The position numbers were made by a program, and so were the translations under genes. Below, piece by piece: positions 11,250 through 22,450 of a stretch of 64,000 bases of DNA. The DNA is from Tricholomella constricta. Its lineage: Eukaryota; Basidiomycota; Agaricomycetes; Agaricales; Lyophyllaceae. The notes below the pieces were generated by a model that did no database searches, was not told where the DNA came from, and worked only from the letters and a program-made list of their open reading frames with translations. The stretch lies in assembly GCA_013368375.1 (NCBI GenBank), contig JAACJP010000007.1, forward strand, positions 186,001 to 250,000, given 5' to 3'. The stretch's first letter is position 1; the number at the start of each line of letters is the position of its first letter.

Positions 11250-13198
11250 ATGGTCAACATAACCTACGTTGATACTTGTGAGCTCCTTATGTGCGACAGG
11301 AATACCCGTATAGTATTCTGAAGTTTATCATCTCCAGCGCAAGACATCAGCTACTTAGATGCGGCCGGGGATACGGTGGTCTACAATATAGGCGATATAG
11401 CATGGACGTTGACCTCAGCGGCTCTCGTCTGGCTCATGATTCCTGGGCTTGGTTTTTTCTACTCAGGCCTCCTGCGGCGAAAGAACGCGCTTTCGATGAT
11501 ATGGACTAGCATGACTGCCATAGCAGTTGTCTCCTTTCAGGTCTGCATCATCACTCCTTTTCCATGTCGGCACGGGCTCACCAGGCCATCCGATCATCCA
11601 GTGGTTTTTCTGGGGGTATTCGCTCACCTTTAGTGAGACAGCGAGCGCGTTCATTGGTGATCTCAGTCCGTATTTCACTCCCTATTCAATCTCTTCCCCT
11701 ATTTACTCCTAATCCACACTAATTTTAGAATATTTCGCGCTCCAGGGCGTCCTCGCTGAGCCGTCCATAGGAAGTGCGCGAATTCCGGCCATCGTTTTCT
11801 GTATCTACCAATGCATGTTCGCCGCAATTACGTGGGTACACTCCTAACCTATTCCTGTCCAAACATTCAACGCGCCAGTGCAGACCCGCCATCGCCGTTG
11901 GTGCCATCGCCGAGCGCGGCCGTCTCGGGCCCCTCCTAGTGTTCGTCTTCATATGGGCTACTCTCGTATATGACCCCATCGCATGCTGGACATGGAACAG
12001 CAACGGCTGGTCCTTCATCATGGGCGGCCTCGATTTCGCCGGCGGAACCCCCGTGCACATCTCCTCTGGCGCCGCTGCGCTCGCGATCTCGATCTTCCTC
12101 GGCAAGCGTCGCGGATACGGTACCGCGCGCCTCGCGTACAAGCCCCAGAACACGACTTACGTCGTCCTCGGAACGGTGTTTCTGTGGTTCGGATGGTTCG
12201 GCTTCAATGGCGGCTCGGCCCTGTCGGCGAACCTTAGAGCGGCGCAAGCGTGTATTGTGACCAACTTGGCTGCCAGTGTTGGTGGTATGACCTGGATGCT
12301 TTGGGTACGTAGACCTTAGTTGTTGGTGATAGGTGGTATTGACGCGTGTTTTTGTAGGATTATCGCCTTGAGAAAAAGTGGAGCGCGGTCGGATTTTGCT
12401 CAGGCGCTATCTCTGGGCTAGTTGCTATCACCCCTGCCTCGGGCTTCGTCGGTGCTCGTATGTGATCCTTAAACCCATCATCACCCATTTCCACCTCCTC
12501 ATCTCGATTCTCTTCCCTTACAGCCGCTGCCGCTGCCTTTGGCTTTTTGGGCGCGACAGCTTGTAATTTCGCAACCCAGTTGAAATTCGTCGGCGCTGGG
12601 TACGACGATGCTCTTGATGTAAGCCTCTCACAGTCGTGGCGCTCATAGAAGCTTATTTAAGATCTGTATGTGGTAGATATTTGCAACACACGCCATAGGC
12701 GGAATCGTCGGCAACATCCTCACGGCTTTTTTCGCGCAATCCAGCATTGCAGGCTTCGATGGCTTCACGGAAATTGATGGGGGCTGGTTCGATCACCACT
12801 GGGTGCAACTCGGATACCAGATTGCGGATTCCCTTGCAGGATTGGGGTATTCTTTCGTGGTGACGGTCTGTACACCATTCTCCTCTCCACAGTTGAAATA
12901 AACTGAGGCGCGTGCTGTGTAGACGATCATTCTGTGGATCATGCATTACATCCCAGGCTTGTCCCTTCATTCATCGGAGGAGACGGAGATCCTTGGAGTC
13001 GACGACGTGGAGATGGGCGAGTTCGCATATGACTATGTCGGGCTCGTGCAGGAGATTGGACACACGCTGAACGAGGACGTCGGTGCTACAGGCGGGGGCA
13101 GGGAGCCTGTTCATCATCATCATGTGAAGACTCATGCTGCGCCGACGGAGTCGTCGCATTCGAACGAGAAGGCTGAGAGATCTGCAGCGAAGTCGTGA
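11250..13198 (+). CDS. Ammonium transporter (Amt/Mep/Rh family), nine exons
   Basis: Plasma-membrane ammonium permease of the Amt/Mep family, expected to import NH4+/NH3 when nitrogen is scarce. Exons: 11250-11277, 11338-11540, 11602-11665, 11729-11831, 11884-12304, 12358-12457, 12524-12618, 12677-12865, 12923-13198; they sum to 493 codons (492 residues), a normal length. Family motifs appear in order: GDIAWTLTSAALVWLMIPG, FFYSGLLRRKNALSMIW, TPAIAVGAIAERGR, DPIACWTWNSNGW, and the signature DFAGGTPVHISSGAAALA with the first pore His. FATHAIGGIVGNILTAFFA carries the second pore His. The hydrophilic tail after about residue 400 has a His run and is rich in Glu and Ser, typical of the regulatory C-terminus. 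Promoter elements (TATA at 11141, GATA sites) suggest nitrogen control. It appears intact. Confidence 0.95.
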
Positions 13199-14597
13199 CG
13201 GATATACTGGGTGTTTACTGGTATCTTTGACGGCTTGACTTTTGTAGATCTTTTTCTGAACTGGTCCGTAGTTATCTACTTAGTCTTAGTACTTTTTGGG
13301 ATGATCTTGTGCATACTTTATTTTGCTTTCTTTCTTGGTGTTATCTCGGAACATTGTCCATCTACTTTAGTAGTGAAACGAACTATACATCTTCGTGCTG
13401 ACTAGTATCGTTATGAAATCCAAGATCCAATCCGTCACAAGCCTTTTGATCACGGCCCACGCCGTTGATTTGAAAGTGACTGTTGATGGACGCCACTGAG
13501 TCTGGGGTATTGACTCTGTCGATCCCGGTAATAGCTTGTTGTCCGAGCGCATACCTCCCACATAATCCTGCTCCTTGCTCATCTCACTCTAGCGATTCGA
13601 GACCTATGACCATGATGCTCCGTTTCGAAGACCTTTGCTTGAGCTAATTTCTCCTCCGCCGTTACGCATACAGCGAGGCCGAGCGGCCGGGACTGATGCA
13701 TTTGAAGGGAGCGATGGAGAAAGAAGCTTATCTTTTCTGCCCAGTGAGGGGTCCGGACTACACTTCAAGGACGCACTAGTACTGATATCTGGGCACCTGC
13801 TTGGTGCCGCTAAGTTTCTGACCACGTTGATACCTGTCGATGGGTCCCTCCTTGTATCGGTTCCTGGGCCATGAACGCGTAGAGCACGCTCACAACGAAT
13901 AAAGGCTCTCTATCCTCGGCTCGAAATTCCTGCTAGCATTCAGTCTGTACTGCGAGCCTTGAGGCGGTGACCCTTTCAGACTAGCCACTTGTTCCGCAGA
14001 AAGTCCCGGTCACGCCGGATGAGCACTCCACGACACCATGCAGGAACATTGGCGCTCTCTATTCGACGCGAATATGTAGTGCTCAGACCGCTAAATATAG
14101 CTTCTCCGCTCCACTGAGGGGAAAGGAAACATATGCTTACCATGTCGGCTGCCAGCGGCGCGCAATGATCTGAATTGACGCAGCGCTCACGATGACCCTG
14201 AATCTCAACCGTCTTATTGTTTGCGGCCGCTGGCCATAATTTCGCCGATTGCTGGGCGATGCACTTTGATAAGGCTTGATTGCAAGCAAGCTTGATTGGA
14301 AGAATGACGTCTGGTCAGCTGCTGAGCTGAACTCTTGGAGTCTCCACGGCAAAAAAGCGTTTGTGTTCATATCAGTGCTGAGAATAATTCAACGACATCA
14401 TACACGTTCTCAGGAGCTGCCTCACAGCTGTCCAATCATGTGCATGAGCATACAACTTGAAAGCGGCGACGTCCATCGAGAGCGCGGACGGCCTCGCTCT
14501 ATGTAAACAAGTTTTGTTCCAAGGAATCCTAATATTACAAAGTGCACGAATTCTTCCAAAATCATATGAGGGGAGTAGTTATGGAAGTTCCGGCGCC
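13199..14597. other. Intergenic, no gene seen
   Basis: Short overlapping frames on both strands (13604-13874, 14137-14370) show no domain or credible splice structure. Confidence 0.5.
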
Positions 14598-15168
14598 TTA
14601 TGCCTTCTGGTGTCCTCCAAAGCTCTGTTCTTCGAGCTTAATCTCCTGGGACTCCTGGGTTAAAGCGCAGGGCGCGCACCAGAAAATGGCGCAGCAGTCG
14701 CTCCACGAATCTCCTTTGATGCCATAACGAGAGCGAACTTTGGCACGACTTTCAATCTACGTGTAAAAAATACATCAAATTACATGTAAAACGAGTGATG
14801 TATGAATAGTACCTGCAACGTCCAGCCAGCACAGCAATGAACCCAGCAGGCGCCGGAGAAGCATCCGCCTTGTTCGGGGTCGGGAGTGCCTTTGCCCTCG
14901 AGGTGCTCCAAGCGTCGCCTGTTCCGGCTATAGACTACGCAGGGGCAGAACCACGAGAGAACGCCTGAAGGTGATGATATTAATTAAGGACTTCATCTAA
15001 TGGCGTGGGGATTGCAGACTCACAGGTGCCAGCATCGTTGCAGCAGTCGAAGAGGCCGTTGCTCCATTCTCTACCCTCTCTGTCGACTGGAAGGTTTTTG
15101 GCATTCCTGTTCCCGCCAGTTACGACCATGCCTTGGGTAGCCACGGGTTGTTGCTGAACATGAGCCAT
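14598..15168 (-). CDS. PLAC8 family Cys-rich protein, copy A, three exons
   Basis: Small cysteine-rich protein of the PLAC8 family, often membrane-associated and linked to cell size or metal handling; the role here is unknown. Exons are 15168-15024, 14964-14813 and 14756-14598, 151 residues. The family core is clear: WSNGLFDCCNDAGTC, then VLSWFCPCVVYSRN (the CCDC..CCPC-type motif), a hydrophobic Cys/Trp stretch (CWVHCCAGWTLQ) and the conserved tail RSRYGIKGDSWSDCCA..FWCAPCALTQESQEI. Intron positions are the same as in copy B at 15.4-16.0 kb. Copy A lacks an 18-nt piece of exon 2 found in copy B, which shortens the hydrophobic segment by six residues. A TATA-like element lies 66 bp upstream (15241-15234) and is conserved in copy B. 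Confidence 0.85.
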
Positions 15169-15233
15169 TTCGATGGTGAAGGAGGTCAGGAAGGAGAAAG
15201 GGGTACTTGGAGTCTCTCATCATTGCAGGCCAG

Positions 15234-15241
15234 AATTTATA
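15234..15241 (-). promoter_or_regulatory. TATA box, PLAC8 copy A
   Basis: TATAAATT on the minus strand, 66 bp before the ATG. The same element in the same context (followed by TGCAATGATGAGAGAC) precedes copy B, so the duplication included the promoter. Confidence 0.5.
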
Positions 15242-15421
15242 GGACCTTGGGAATGGATAAGGCTATTTGGAAGCCCCGTTTCTCAGAGGAACCCGGTTTT
15301 TTTGGAGAAACCCTGGACGACCTCGCGCCGAAGCAGTTTTGATCCAAGGACTTCTAATATTACAAAGTGCATAAATCCGTACAAAATCATATGAAAGGGT
15401 AGCAGAGGAAGATCCGACACT

Positions 15422-16017
15422 TCATGCCTTCTGGTGACCTCCGAAGCTCTGCTCCTCGAGCATAATCTCCTGGGACTCCTGGGTCAAAGCGCAGGGCATG
15501 CACCAGAAAGAGGCGCAGCAGTCGCTCCACGAATCTCCTTTGATGCCATAACGAGAGCGAACGTTGGCACGAGTTCCAATCTACGCGTATAAAGACATCA
15601 AAAATTGCATATAAAACGAGTGGTATAAGAATCGTACCTGCAGGATCCAGCCAGCACCACAGCAGCCGGTGATAAGACCGTGAATGCAGCAGTCGCCAGA
15701 GGAGCATCCGCCATGTTCGGGGTCGGGAGTGCCTTTGCCCTGGAGGTGGTCCAAGCGTTGCTTGTTCTGGCCGTAAACTACGCAGGGGCAGAACCACGAG
15801 AGAACGCCTGAAAGTGATGGAGTTAATTAGGGGCTTTATCTAATGGCATGGGGATTGCAGACTCACAGGTGCCAGCATCGTTGCAGCAGTCGAAGAGGCC
15901 ATTGCTCCATTGTCTACCCTCTCCGTCGATTGGAAGATTTTTGGCATTCCTGTTTCCACCAGTTGCGACCATGCCCTGGGTTGCCACGGGTTGTTGCTCA
16001 ACGTAAGCCATTTTCAA
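15422..16017 (-). CDS. PLAC8 family Cys-rich protein, copy B, three exons
   Basis: Tandem paralogue of the PLAC8 gene just downstream in the same orientation. Exons are 16017-15867, 15807-15638 and 15580-15422, 159 residues. It has WSNGLFDCCNDAGTC, VLSWFCPCVVYGQN, and GGCSSGDCCIHGLITGCCGA, a longer Cys-rich hydrophobic part than copy A, then RSRYGIKGDSWSDCCA. Exon 3 differs from copy A at six of 52 residues. The start is MKMAYV; a second Met two codons in (16011) aligns with the copy A start. Copy B keeps the fuller hydrophobic segment and may be closer to the ancestral form. Confidence 0.85.
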
Positions 16018-16080
16018 TGATGAGGAAAGAGGGGTACTTGGTGTCTCTCATCATTGCAGACCAGATTTATAGGACTTTAG

Positions 16081-17936
16081 AGATCTAGCCTTATTCGTCG
16101 TATATTCCGAATACGATCATGGGCGGCGCAGGGCTGGATACAAACGTGAATTCGTGGCAGTGCGCGCTCCGCTTTCGGACAGGCATTTGAAACAAAGCCA
16201 GATTTGTATCGACCGCTGGCGCCCGTGTTGCAGCAACGGCGAACATGGAGGAGGACGTCAAGCCCAACAGACAGGTGTGCTTTGGCACTTGACAGGGTTG
16301 CGATACCAATTGACCATTGCAAGCCTGACTTGTCTGAGAAAGATCAGCTGCCCGGAACAGGAGGTTTGAACGTGTGCGAAATCTCGAATAGGTGATATCA
16401 AGGGCCATATTTGCTATCGTTATGAATGAGCAGTGCCAGATATGGAAACATTGTGGAGGTTTGGGGCCTGTTAAGGCCTGAGGAACCGCCACCTCGATCT
16501 GAGGCGATTTACACGTTAGTTAGAACAACTTGAAGCTGCGCTTCTTGTAGTTCTGCATCAGAGTAGATGGCAAGAATACTTGACTGACGGTGAAGTTGCA
16601 ATTGAAAGATTGACAGCATAATTGAAAGATGGAGAGCTTTAGTGATCGACATCATATGCTAATTGTGCGAGAAAGCAAGTCAAGGCGGCCGGGTCGGAGG
16701 TTGATTTGGCTTATTTTCCGGATCAGCCCCTCGTTGTTTGCCGTCATCACGTCCTTGGCCGACGCTTAATTTCAAAGGATTCTATACCGAGACTGTCGTT
16801 TGTCTTTCGACGTTCTGAGCTGGACTTCTAATGGCTTTGCGACAATCCTTCAGCGTTTTAAGCTTCAAAATTTCGACTTCCCTATGAACCACCAAGGTAA
16901 GGTATCAACCGTACGGTAAGCTCACCCATGGTTGACATTTTCATGCTCTCGCAACTTGTCCACAAGGTACTTTTATACATAATATCAGGAAGGCAAATAG
17001 TCCTGTCTGCGAGCACCGCTTGTATGCGATCTGATTGATCATTACAGCGCCGTTGTGGGATCTTGGAAACATGTCCTTTGTGATTGATTTTAACTTTTTG
17101 CTAATCGTGCAGGACGTGAACAATACGTGTCCATCGTAATTTACAGGATCTCATGACGTTCTCCGGCTCTGCAATCCTTCAATTATTCTATGAGTCTGAA
17201 CATTCAGTGTTCATGTTGTTAGAACTAGCAGGGCATCATGACATGCGTCCATGTGCTTTTTCTTTCATTCTGGAATTAACTTTTGCGGATTCGCACTTCT
17301 TTATAACTCCCATGTGGCAACATACACACTTCAGGAACGCTTGCAATCCGGGCACTTTAGTAGCCGATAGGCCAAGGAGGGAGAACAATTCGTGGGGAAG
17401 ATATGATACAGAAGACGGAAGCCACGGGAGTGCGGGGTAAGTCCCATGACTATGGCCTTCAGATCAAGACTGATCCTCTGAATATCCTTCGACGAAGTTG
17501 CCAGACACGGCTTGAAGCAAATCTACCTTTTACACGTCTCTATTCACTTGAATACGGGTTTCGTCGACATCACACACTCAATATCTATTAAGGTTGCTCA
17601 AGAAAGTCTTTGGTGCTCTTCGTAAACGGAATTAGGACATCAATCACCATGAGCTATCCACGAAGCACGTCTTTTCTGCATCCGTGGACCACAGCCCCTG
17701 TCTGTTTGTTCCAACTGACGGCACCATCGAATGTTCTTTCCACCTCGAGCGGTGTGGTCTTCTGGCGGCCAATGTTCCTGTGGGCATTTTCAACCTTCTC
17801 GGTTGCCGCCAGATCACCTTCTTTGTGGTCATGCCACCCGCAACGTCGCTCTCTTCGGCGGAGACATACGATCCTCGCCAAAACGTGAAGAGGATGTCTT
17901 CGATGAATAAACACACGAGAATCTCGTTCTAAATCC
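16081..17936. other. Intergenic, about 1.9 kb without a clear gene
   Basis: A 133-codon minus-strand frame (16091-16492) and several overlapping frames at 17644-17932 have no recognisable domain. Frames open on both strands at 17650-17930 could mark an old exon but no splice model holds. Confidence 0.4.
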
Positions 17937-17943
17937 TATAAAA
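17937..17943 (+). promoter_or_regulatory. TATA box of cutinase gene
   Basis: TATAAAA, 62 bp upstream of the cutinase ATG at 18005. Confidence 0.5.
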
Positions 17944-18004
17944 GTCCACATCTTTCAAAAGGTTCCACTGACAGCTGTACATTGAACCCTAGGTTATCGA
18001 CGAA

Positions 18005-18770
18005 ATGCTCTCATCGAAGTCTTTGCTCGTCGCTCTCACTGTTCTCGCAGTCTCTGCCTTTGCGAACCCCATCCCTGCTCCTGCCACCGGCTGCGCTGAC
18101 GTACACGTCATCACTGCCAGAGGATCCAACGAACAACCAGGCGAGGGAATAATTGGGGCTGTAGTTGACGGCGTTGTCACTGGCAGCAGCCAGACAGTCT
18201 CACGCGAGGCGGTCGTCTATCCTGCGACTCTCACGAACTATCTCAACTCTGAAGCCCAAGGCGTGACTGCAATGAAGTTGAGGTTGGCCGATAAGACGTC
18301 TTCGTGCCCCAACACCAAGATCGTCTTGACTGGATACAGTCAAGGAGCACATATCACTGGGGACGTGCTCTCTGCCGGGGCCAGCGGAACCGCGAATGGT
18401 GTGTACCCTAAGATAAATCGATGAGCTCGCGATTGACTTATGTTTGCGGACAGTCGTCGCCGCCATCTTGATGGGTGATCCAGGCCACGTCCATGGTGAA
18501 TCGTTCCAGAAGGGTAATCCTTGGCTGCCTTCCCTTGCCATGTACAGCAACATATCTCACCTTTCGTGGCTAGGTACTGCGAACAACCTCGATGGGCTGT
18601 TCCCGCGCCCCAGTGGGGCATTGGAAGGTTTCGCCGCTCAACTCAATTCTTTCTGCGACATCGGCGATCCATTCTGTGCTGGCGGTTTCAGTCTTCCTGT
18701 TCATCTCGCGTACGTTACAAAATATGGAACTGTTGCCACCGACTTCGTCCTGGGCAGGATTGGCGGGTGA
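18005..18770 (+). CDS. Cutinase (carbohydrate esterase family 5), secreted
   Basis: Serine esterase that hydrolyses cutin polyester outside the cell. A signal peptide is visible (MLSSKSLLVALTVLAVSAF then ANP). The mature part has the cutinase start CADVHVITARGSNEQPGEG, the nucleophile in GYSQGAH, the second conserved block FCDIGDPFCAGG carrying the catalytic Asp between two Cys, and the His in SLPVHLAYV. Exons are 18005-18398, 18454-18513 and 18574-18770, giving 216 residues, the usual size. The second intron (18514-18573, GTAATC..CTAG) is 60 nt with no in-frame stop, so retention would add 20 residues. I prefer splicing because it restores FQKGTANNLDGLFPR. The catalytic triad and disulfide Cys look complete. 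Confidence 0.92.
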
Positions 18771-19918
18771 AGAGGGAAGACTTTGGAGCCATATCTTTTT
18801 TTTGGAATGTGTAACGCCATGATCACTGAAGTAAAATGACCAAGTATGTCTCACTGACTCTGATAAAACTCAGGCCTCGTGGACATCGCGTTGGAAGGTC
18901 GCTTCTAAACCTCCGGCCAAAGTTACAATTAGCGCGTGTTCCTGAGACGCTGAGAATTCCATGGTCTGGTTCAAATCTGGTTATTATTTAGAACTCGTGT
19001 AATTTGTGAAGTAGACGGGATCATAAAGTCAAGCTACTTACAACGAAAACGTCGAGTGGCAGTGTAAAAAAGTTTGTCCCAAATCATGCGGAGTTGATGT
19101 GCTCATGAAAGTTTCTAGGATCCAGCAACCAGTGTGTACAACGAATTTTGAGGCCATGTCGCATGGGCTATGAGCATGCACACCAGCTTTGTACCAGCCG
19201 TTCAAGACGTTGATGTGTCGGGGGTCGGCCCAGGACTGACCGGGTGAAGCCATCAATTTCGCACGTGGCACATTACGAGTACAGTAAGTTCAAGGTTCTT
19301 CCTTCAATGAGCTCTGCTCAAACAACCGACCACCACATAGGCTAGAAAGGCGGGCTAATGGTCTCCAATGGTCAAGTCTCTCAGGACTGGTTATCACTGG
19401 CCAACACCAGCGAAATTATCCTTAATTTGGATGCAGCGTTCACTTTATCATTCGTAATTCCGAATTTATCCCGGGACTCGACTCGCATTGTTGAAGAATG
19501 ATCTTGACCTATAGTTTGCCCATAGTAGCCGCTAGTACCCCGCGGATAGTCCGACCTCACTACCTGCTGGGCGGGCTGCTGGTCTCGTGGTCATGAATTG
19601 ACATCTCGTTATCTCGTTCATGGCAGGCGGAGAAGCCAGAATCGGCGAAATGATTTACTCTAACTATGTAATCCGCATGTTCCTCAGGACTGAAGTCGAC
19701 CCCATCGCTCATAAAACACGATCAAATGACCGCAAAGCCGCACTCTTCGCACATATGGTAAGAATTCTGTCGGCATTGCCTTATTTTCTATGCACTAATC
19801 GCGATGTTTTGCCATAGAATCACATATTTATTGAAATACGCCGAGTATTTAACCGCCAGGATCGAGTTTACCGGACCCTTCTACTCCTATTCCACGCAAA
19901 GGAGCTCTGTTAGTGAGA
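18771..19918. other. Intergenic, no gene seen
   Basis: Short frames only; no repeat or RNA recognised. Confidence 0.5.
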
Positions 19919-21720
19919 ATGCGTTTGAAGACGTTCTTTACCCTCAGCGTATCGGTTTCAATATGCTTGGCTGCAACGCCATGGGTGAGCCTCTTACGTT
20001 GGATTGACCGGTTTTTTTGCCTTATTTCCCCCAAGCCGTTTGATCTGACGACCTTGTCTGCCCCTGATGGGTCCATAACCGCGAAGTTTGTGTCTTTTGG
20101 CGCAACCCTGACCGAGTTGTGGGTCAACGACAAGAACGGAAAGCTGAGAGATGTCGTGCTTGGTTATGACGACAATGTGCGCCAATTTCGTACTTTTCCC
20201 AGCCCACACTGACGACGCGCTGGATGTCTCCAGTCCCGCTTGCTAACTGACCCAGACCATCCCGTTTTCAACCCCATCGTAGGCAGGCGAGTTCCATCTT
20301 TCTTCCTTACAGTACCCAGGCGATGCTGACCTCACATGCCATTATCGCAGATACGCGAACCGCTTGAAGAACGGTGGGCACCGACTTGTTTGCAGTATTG
20401 CAGGGGCGCAGCTAAATAATTTGAACAAGGAACCTTCTCCATCCCGATTACAAAGCTGCCGCAACCAGACGGACCCAATGTTTACCATATCCCAACCAAT
20501 GACCATGATGGTATGGCTGTTTCAATTACTTCGTACATACCCCAATTTATGCCTCTTTTTCAGGACAAGTCAGTTTATCCGTGAACCGATTCTTTAAGTT
20601 CCAAATTCAAATCATGTCAGGTCACTCTCCATGGAGGTATCTACGGCTGGGACCGCCGTAACTGGACTCTTGTGTCTCGTACGCCTACTAGTGTCACTTA
20701 CAAGCACATCGATGCTGCGGATGAAGGCTTCCCTGGAACGGTCACGGCATACGTCAGTTTTCATTTACAATGCCAACACAACATTAATTGGAAGTTCTGA
20801 TAAGTCTACCGAATAGGCAACCCACACTGTTACTAATGGCGGAGTATTGAACACCGTGGTTCGTGCAACTGCCACCGAGAAGGTTCGACTGCAGCTACAA
20901 TATTCTTTTCACTTACTGAACAATCTATACAGACTCCCATCATGCTCACGCAACATATTTACTGGTGAGCGACTTGTCAGATGATAAGCCAGGCTGCTAA
21001 AATCTTCGAAGGAACTTGGATGCCTTCCAAGACGGAAGCAACGATATTCTGTCCCATCATCTTCAAGTCGATGCTTCTCGAGTTATTGACGTCGATGGAA
21101 ACGCCATTCCCACAGGCGACTTCATCTCCGTTGGAGGCACTCCGTTCGATTTCAGGCAGGAACAGAAAATTGGCGCTCGCTGGAACGACACTTTCAACTT
21201 GTGTGGCCTAGGTGCGAGATTTTTCCTATGCAGAGATCTTCTTCTCATGCCCGACATTCATAGGATGCCAGGGGTACGATAGTGCATGGATATATGACCG
21301 TCCAGAGAATTACAGGACGGGCACATCGCTGTGGAGTGATCTATCGGGCATAAGGTGACATCAACGTACTATTGGATCAACCCCCATCGGTTGGCTCAAC
21401 AAGCTTCACAGGGTCGACATCTCCACCAATCAGCCGGCGGTTCAAGTGTATTCTTCTTTCTGGCTCAACACTCCTCGGAAGGCAACCCACGGCGGCCCTT
21501 CGCTCAATTATGGAAGGTGGTCTGCTGTGGCGATTGAACAAGAAGGACATATAGACGCAATCAATACGCCAGAGTGGAATGTGGACCAGATCTGTAAGTT
21601 GTTTCCTTCACAACCATTCGACTATTTATGGCCGTCGATGATGCTGACTGCGGGCACACAGATTATCCGGGCCGAAACTTCGAATGGAGTTCGACGTATA
21701 AATTTTCTGTCGTGAAGTAA
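19919..21720 (+). CDS. Aldose 1-epimerase (mutarotase), secreted, about 13 exons
   Basis: Galactose-mutarotase-like enzyme interconverting alpha and beta sugars. Start ATG 19919 gives a signal peptide (MRLKTFFTLSVSVSICLAATP), so the enzyme is probably extracellular. Successive exons read PFDLTTLSAPDGSITAKF, FGATLTELWVNDKNGKLRD, DPDHPVFNPIVGRYANRL, TLHGGIYGWDRRNW, THTVTNGGVLNTVVRATA, QHIYWNLDAFQDGSND, DFRQEQKIGARWNDTFN and a C-terminal block QPAVQVYSSFWLNTPRK. The catalytic His region (HIYW) and Glu-containing tail (AVAIEQEGHIDAIN) fit the family. Twelve introns are needed, including a 5-nt micro-exon (20564-20568) and one GC-AG intron (donor at 20287). The stop is TAA 21718-21720. All exon joins keep frame, so the gene looks intact despite the unusual splicing. 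Confidence 0.88.
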
Positions 21721-22342
21721 ATCCACATCTGTAACAAGACACCATACGTCGTCCCTTCTCTCGGGATAAATCTCAACGATTCTACATGCATCTCTCTCTT
21801 CACCTTTTATTTGCTTCCATTTCCCGTGAACGTAACGGATGAGTTATCATCTATGCTTCTTTCATCATGAACATTCCCTCTGTCCTCTGCATGCCATCGC
21901 TCTTTTCTGTCAGCCTTGTAATCTTCTTTTTTCAGCTGGTTTTGCTCTGTCCGGGACTAATAGGGCATCAACCTCGTCATCGGTTATCAAAACAACTAAC
22001 TGGTAAAATGTTCAGTACTTCCTTGGAGGCACCTGACTGATCATTTCTCCATATGTGCAAAACAGAGCATCGGTATTCGCGGGCCGCAGTTCTATAGTCT
22101 GGAGAAACCTTGAGATCAAAGTATCAATACGCAGCCCCACCCTGGCGTTCCTCGTACGACAGCGCCAATTTCGACGTGTGTGATCCTGCGAACTCGCTTC
22201 GGTTTCCATGCATGTGGTCATTTTTCCACTTCTTGACTGGTTATAAAAGATGCAGCCCTACCAGGACTGCTCCGGTCCTTGCGTCGCGCTTTACTTGTGC
22301 TCTACTTGACCCTCTGGCGCTGCGTCCGTCCTCCTGCGTGAT
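21721..22342. other. Intergenic, no gene seen
   Basis: Contains the epimerase 3' end and the presumed promoter of the following DUF6533 gene. Confidence 0.5.
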
Positions 22343-22450
22343 GTCAGATGCGCTCTCTGTTCCAGAGCTGACAGAAATTGCAAGCCACCTGTATTCCTCC
22401 CTCAATCTCGCGCTTGGTGACAAACGACATTAATGAAGTTACTTTCCAGG

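Larger units (their letters stand above)
14515..16080 (-). repeat. Tandem gene duplication (two units of about 0.73 kb)
   Basis: Units of about 14515-15245 and 15341-16080 share coding exons, introns at equal positions, the promoter TATA region and 3' sequence (CTAATATTACAAAGTGCA and CAAAATCATATGA). The arrangement indicates unequal crossing-over or local duplication of a complete gene. Confidence 0.8.

Noticed and set aside
14515..16080. CRISPR-like or satellite array
   Set aside because: Only two long units with genes; it is a gene duplication. No CRISPR array is present anywhere in the window.
16091..16492. 133-codon minus-strand frame
   Set aside because: No recognisable motif; lies in a spacer upstream of the PLAC8 pair.
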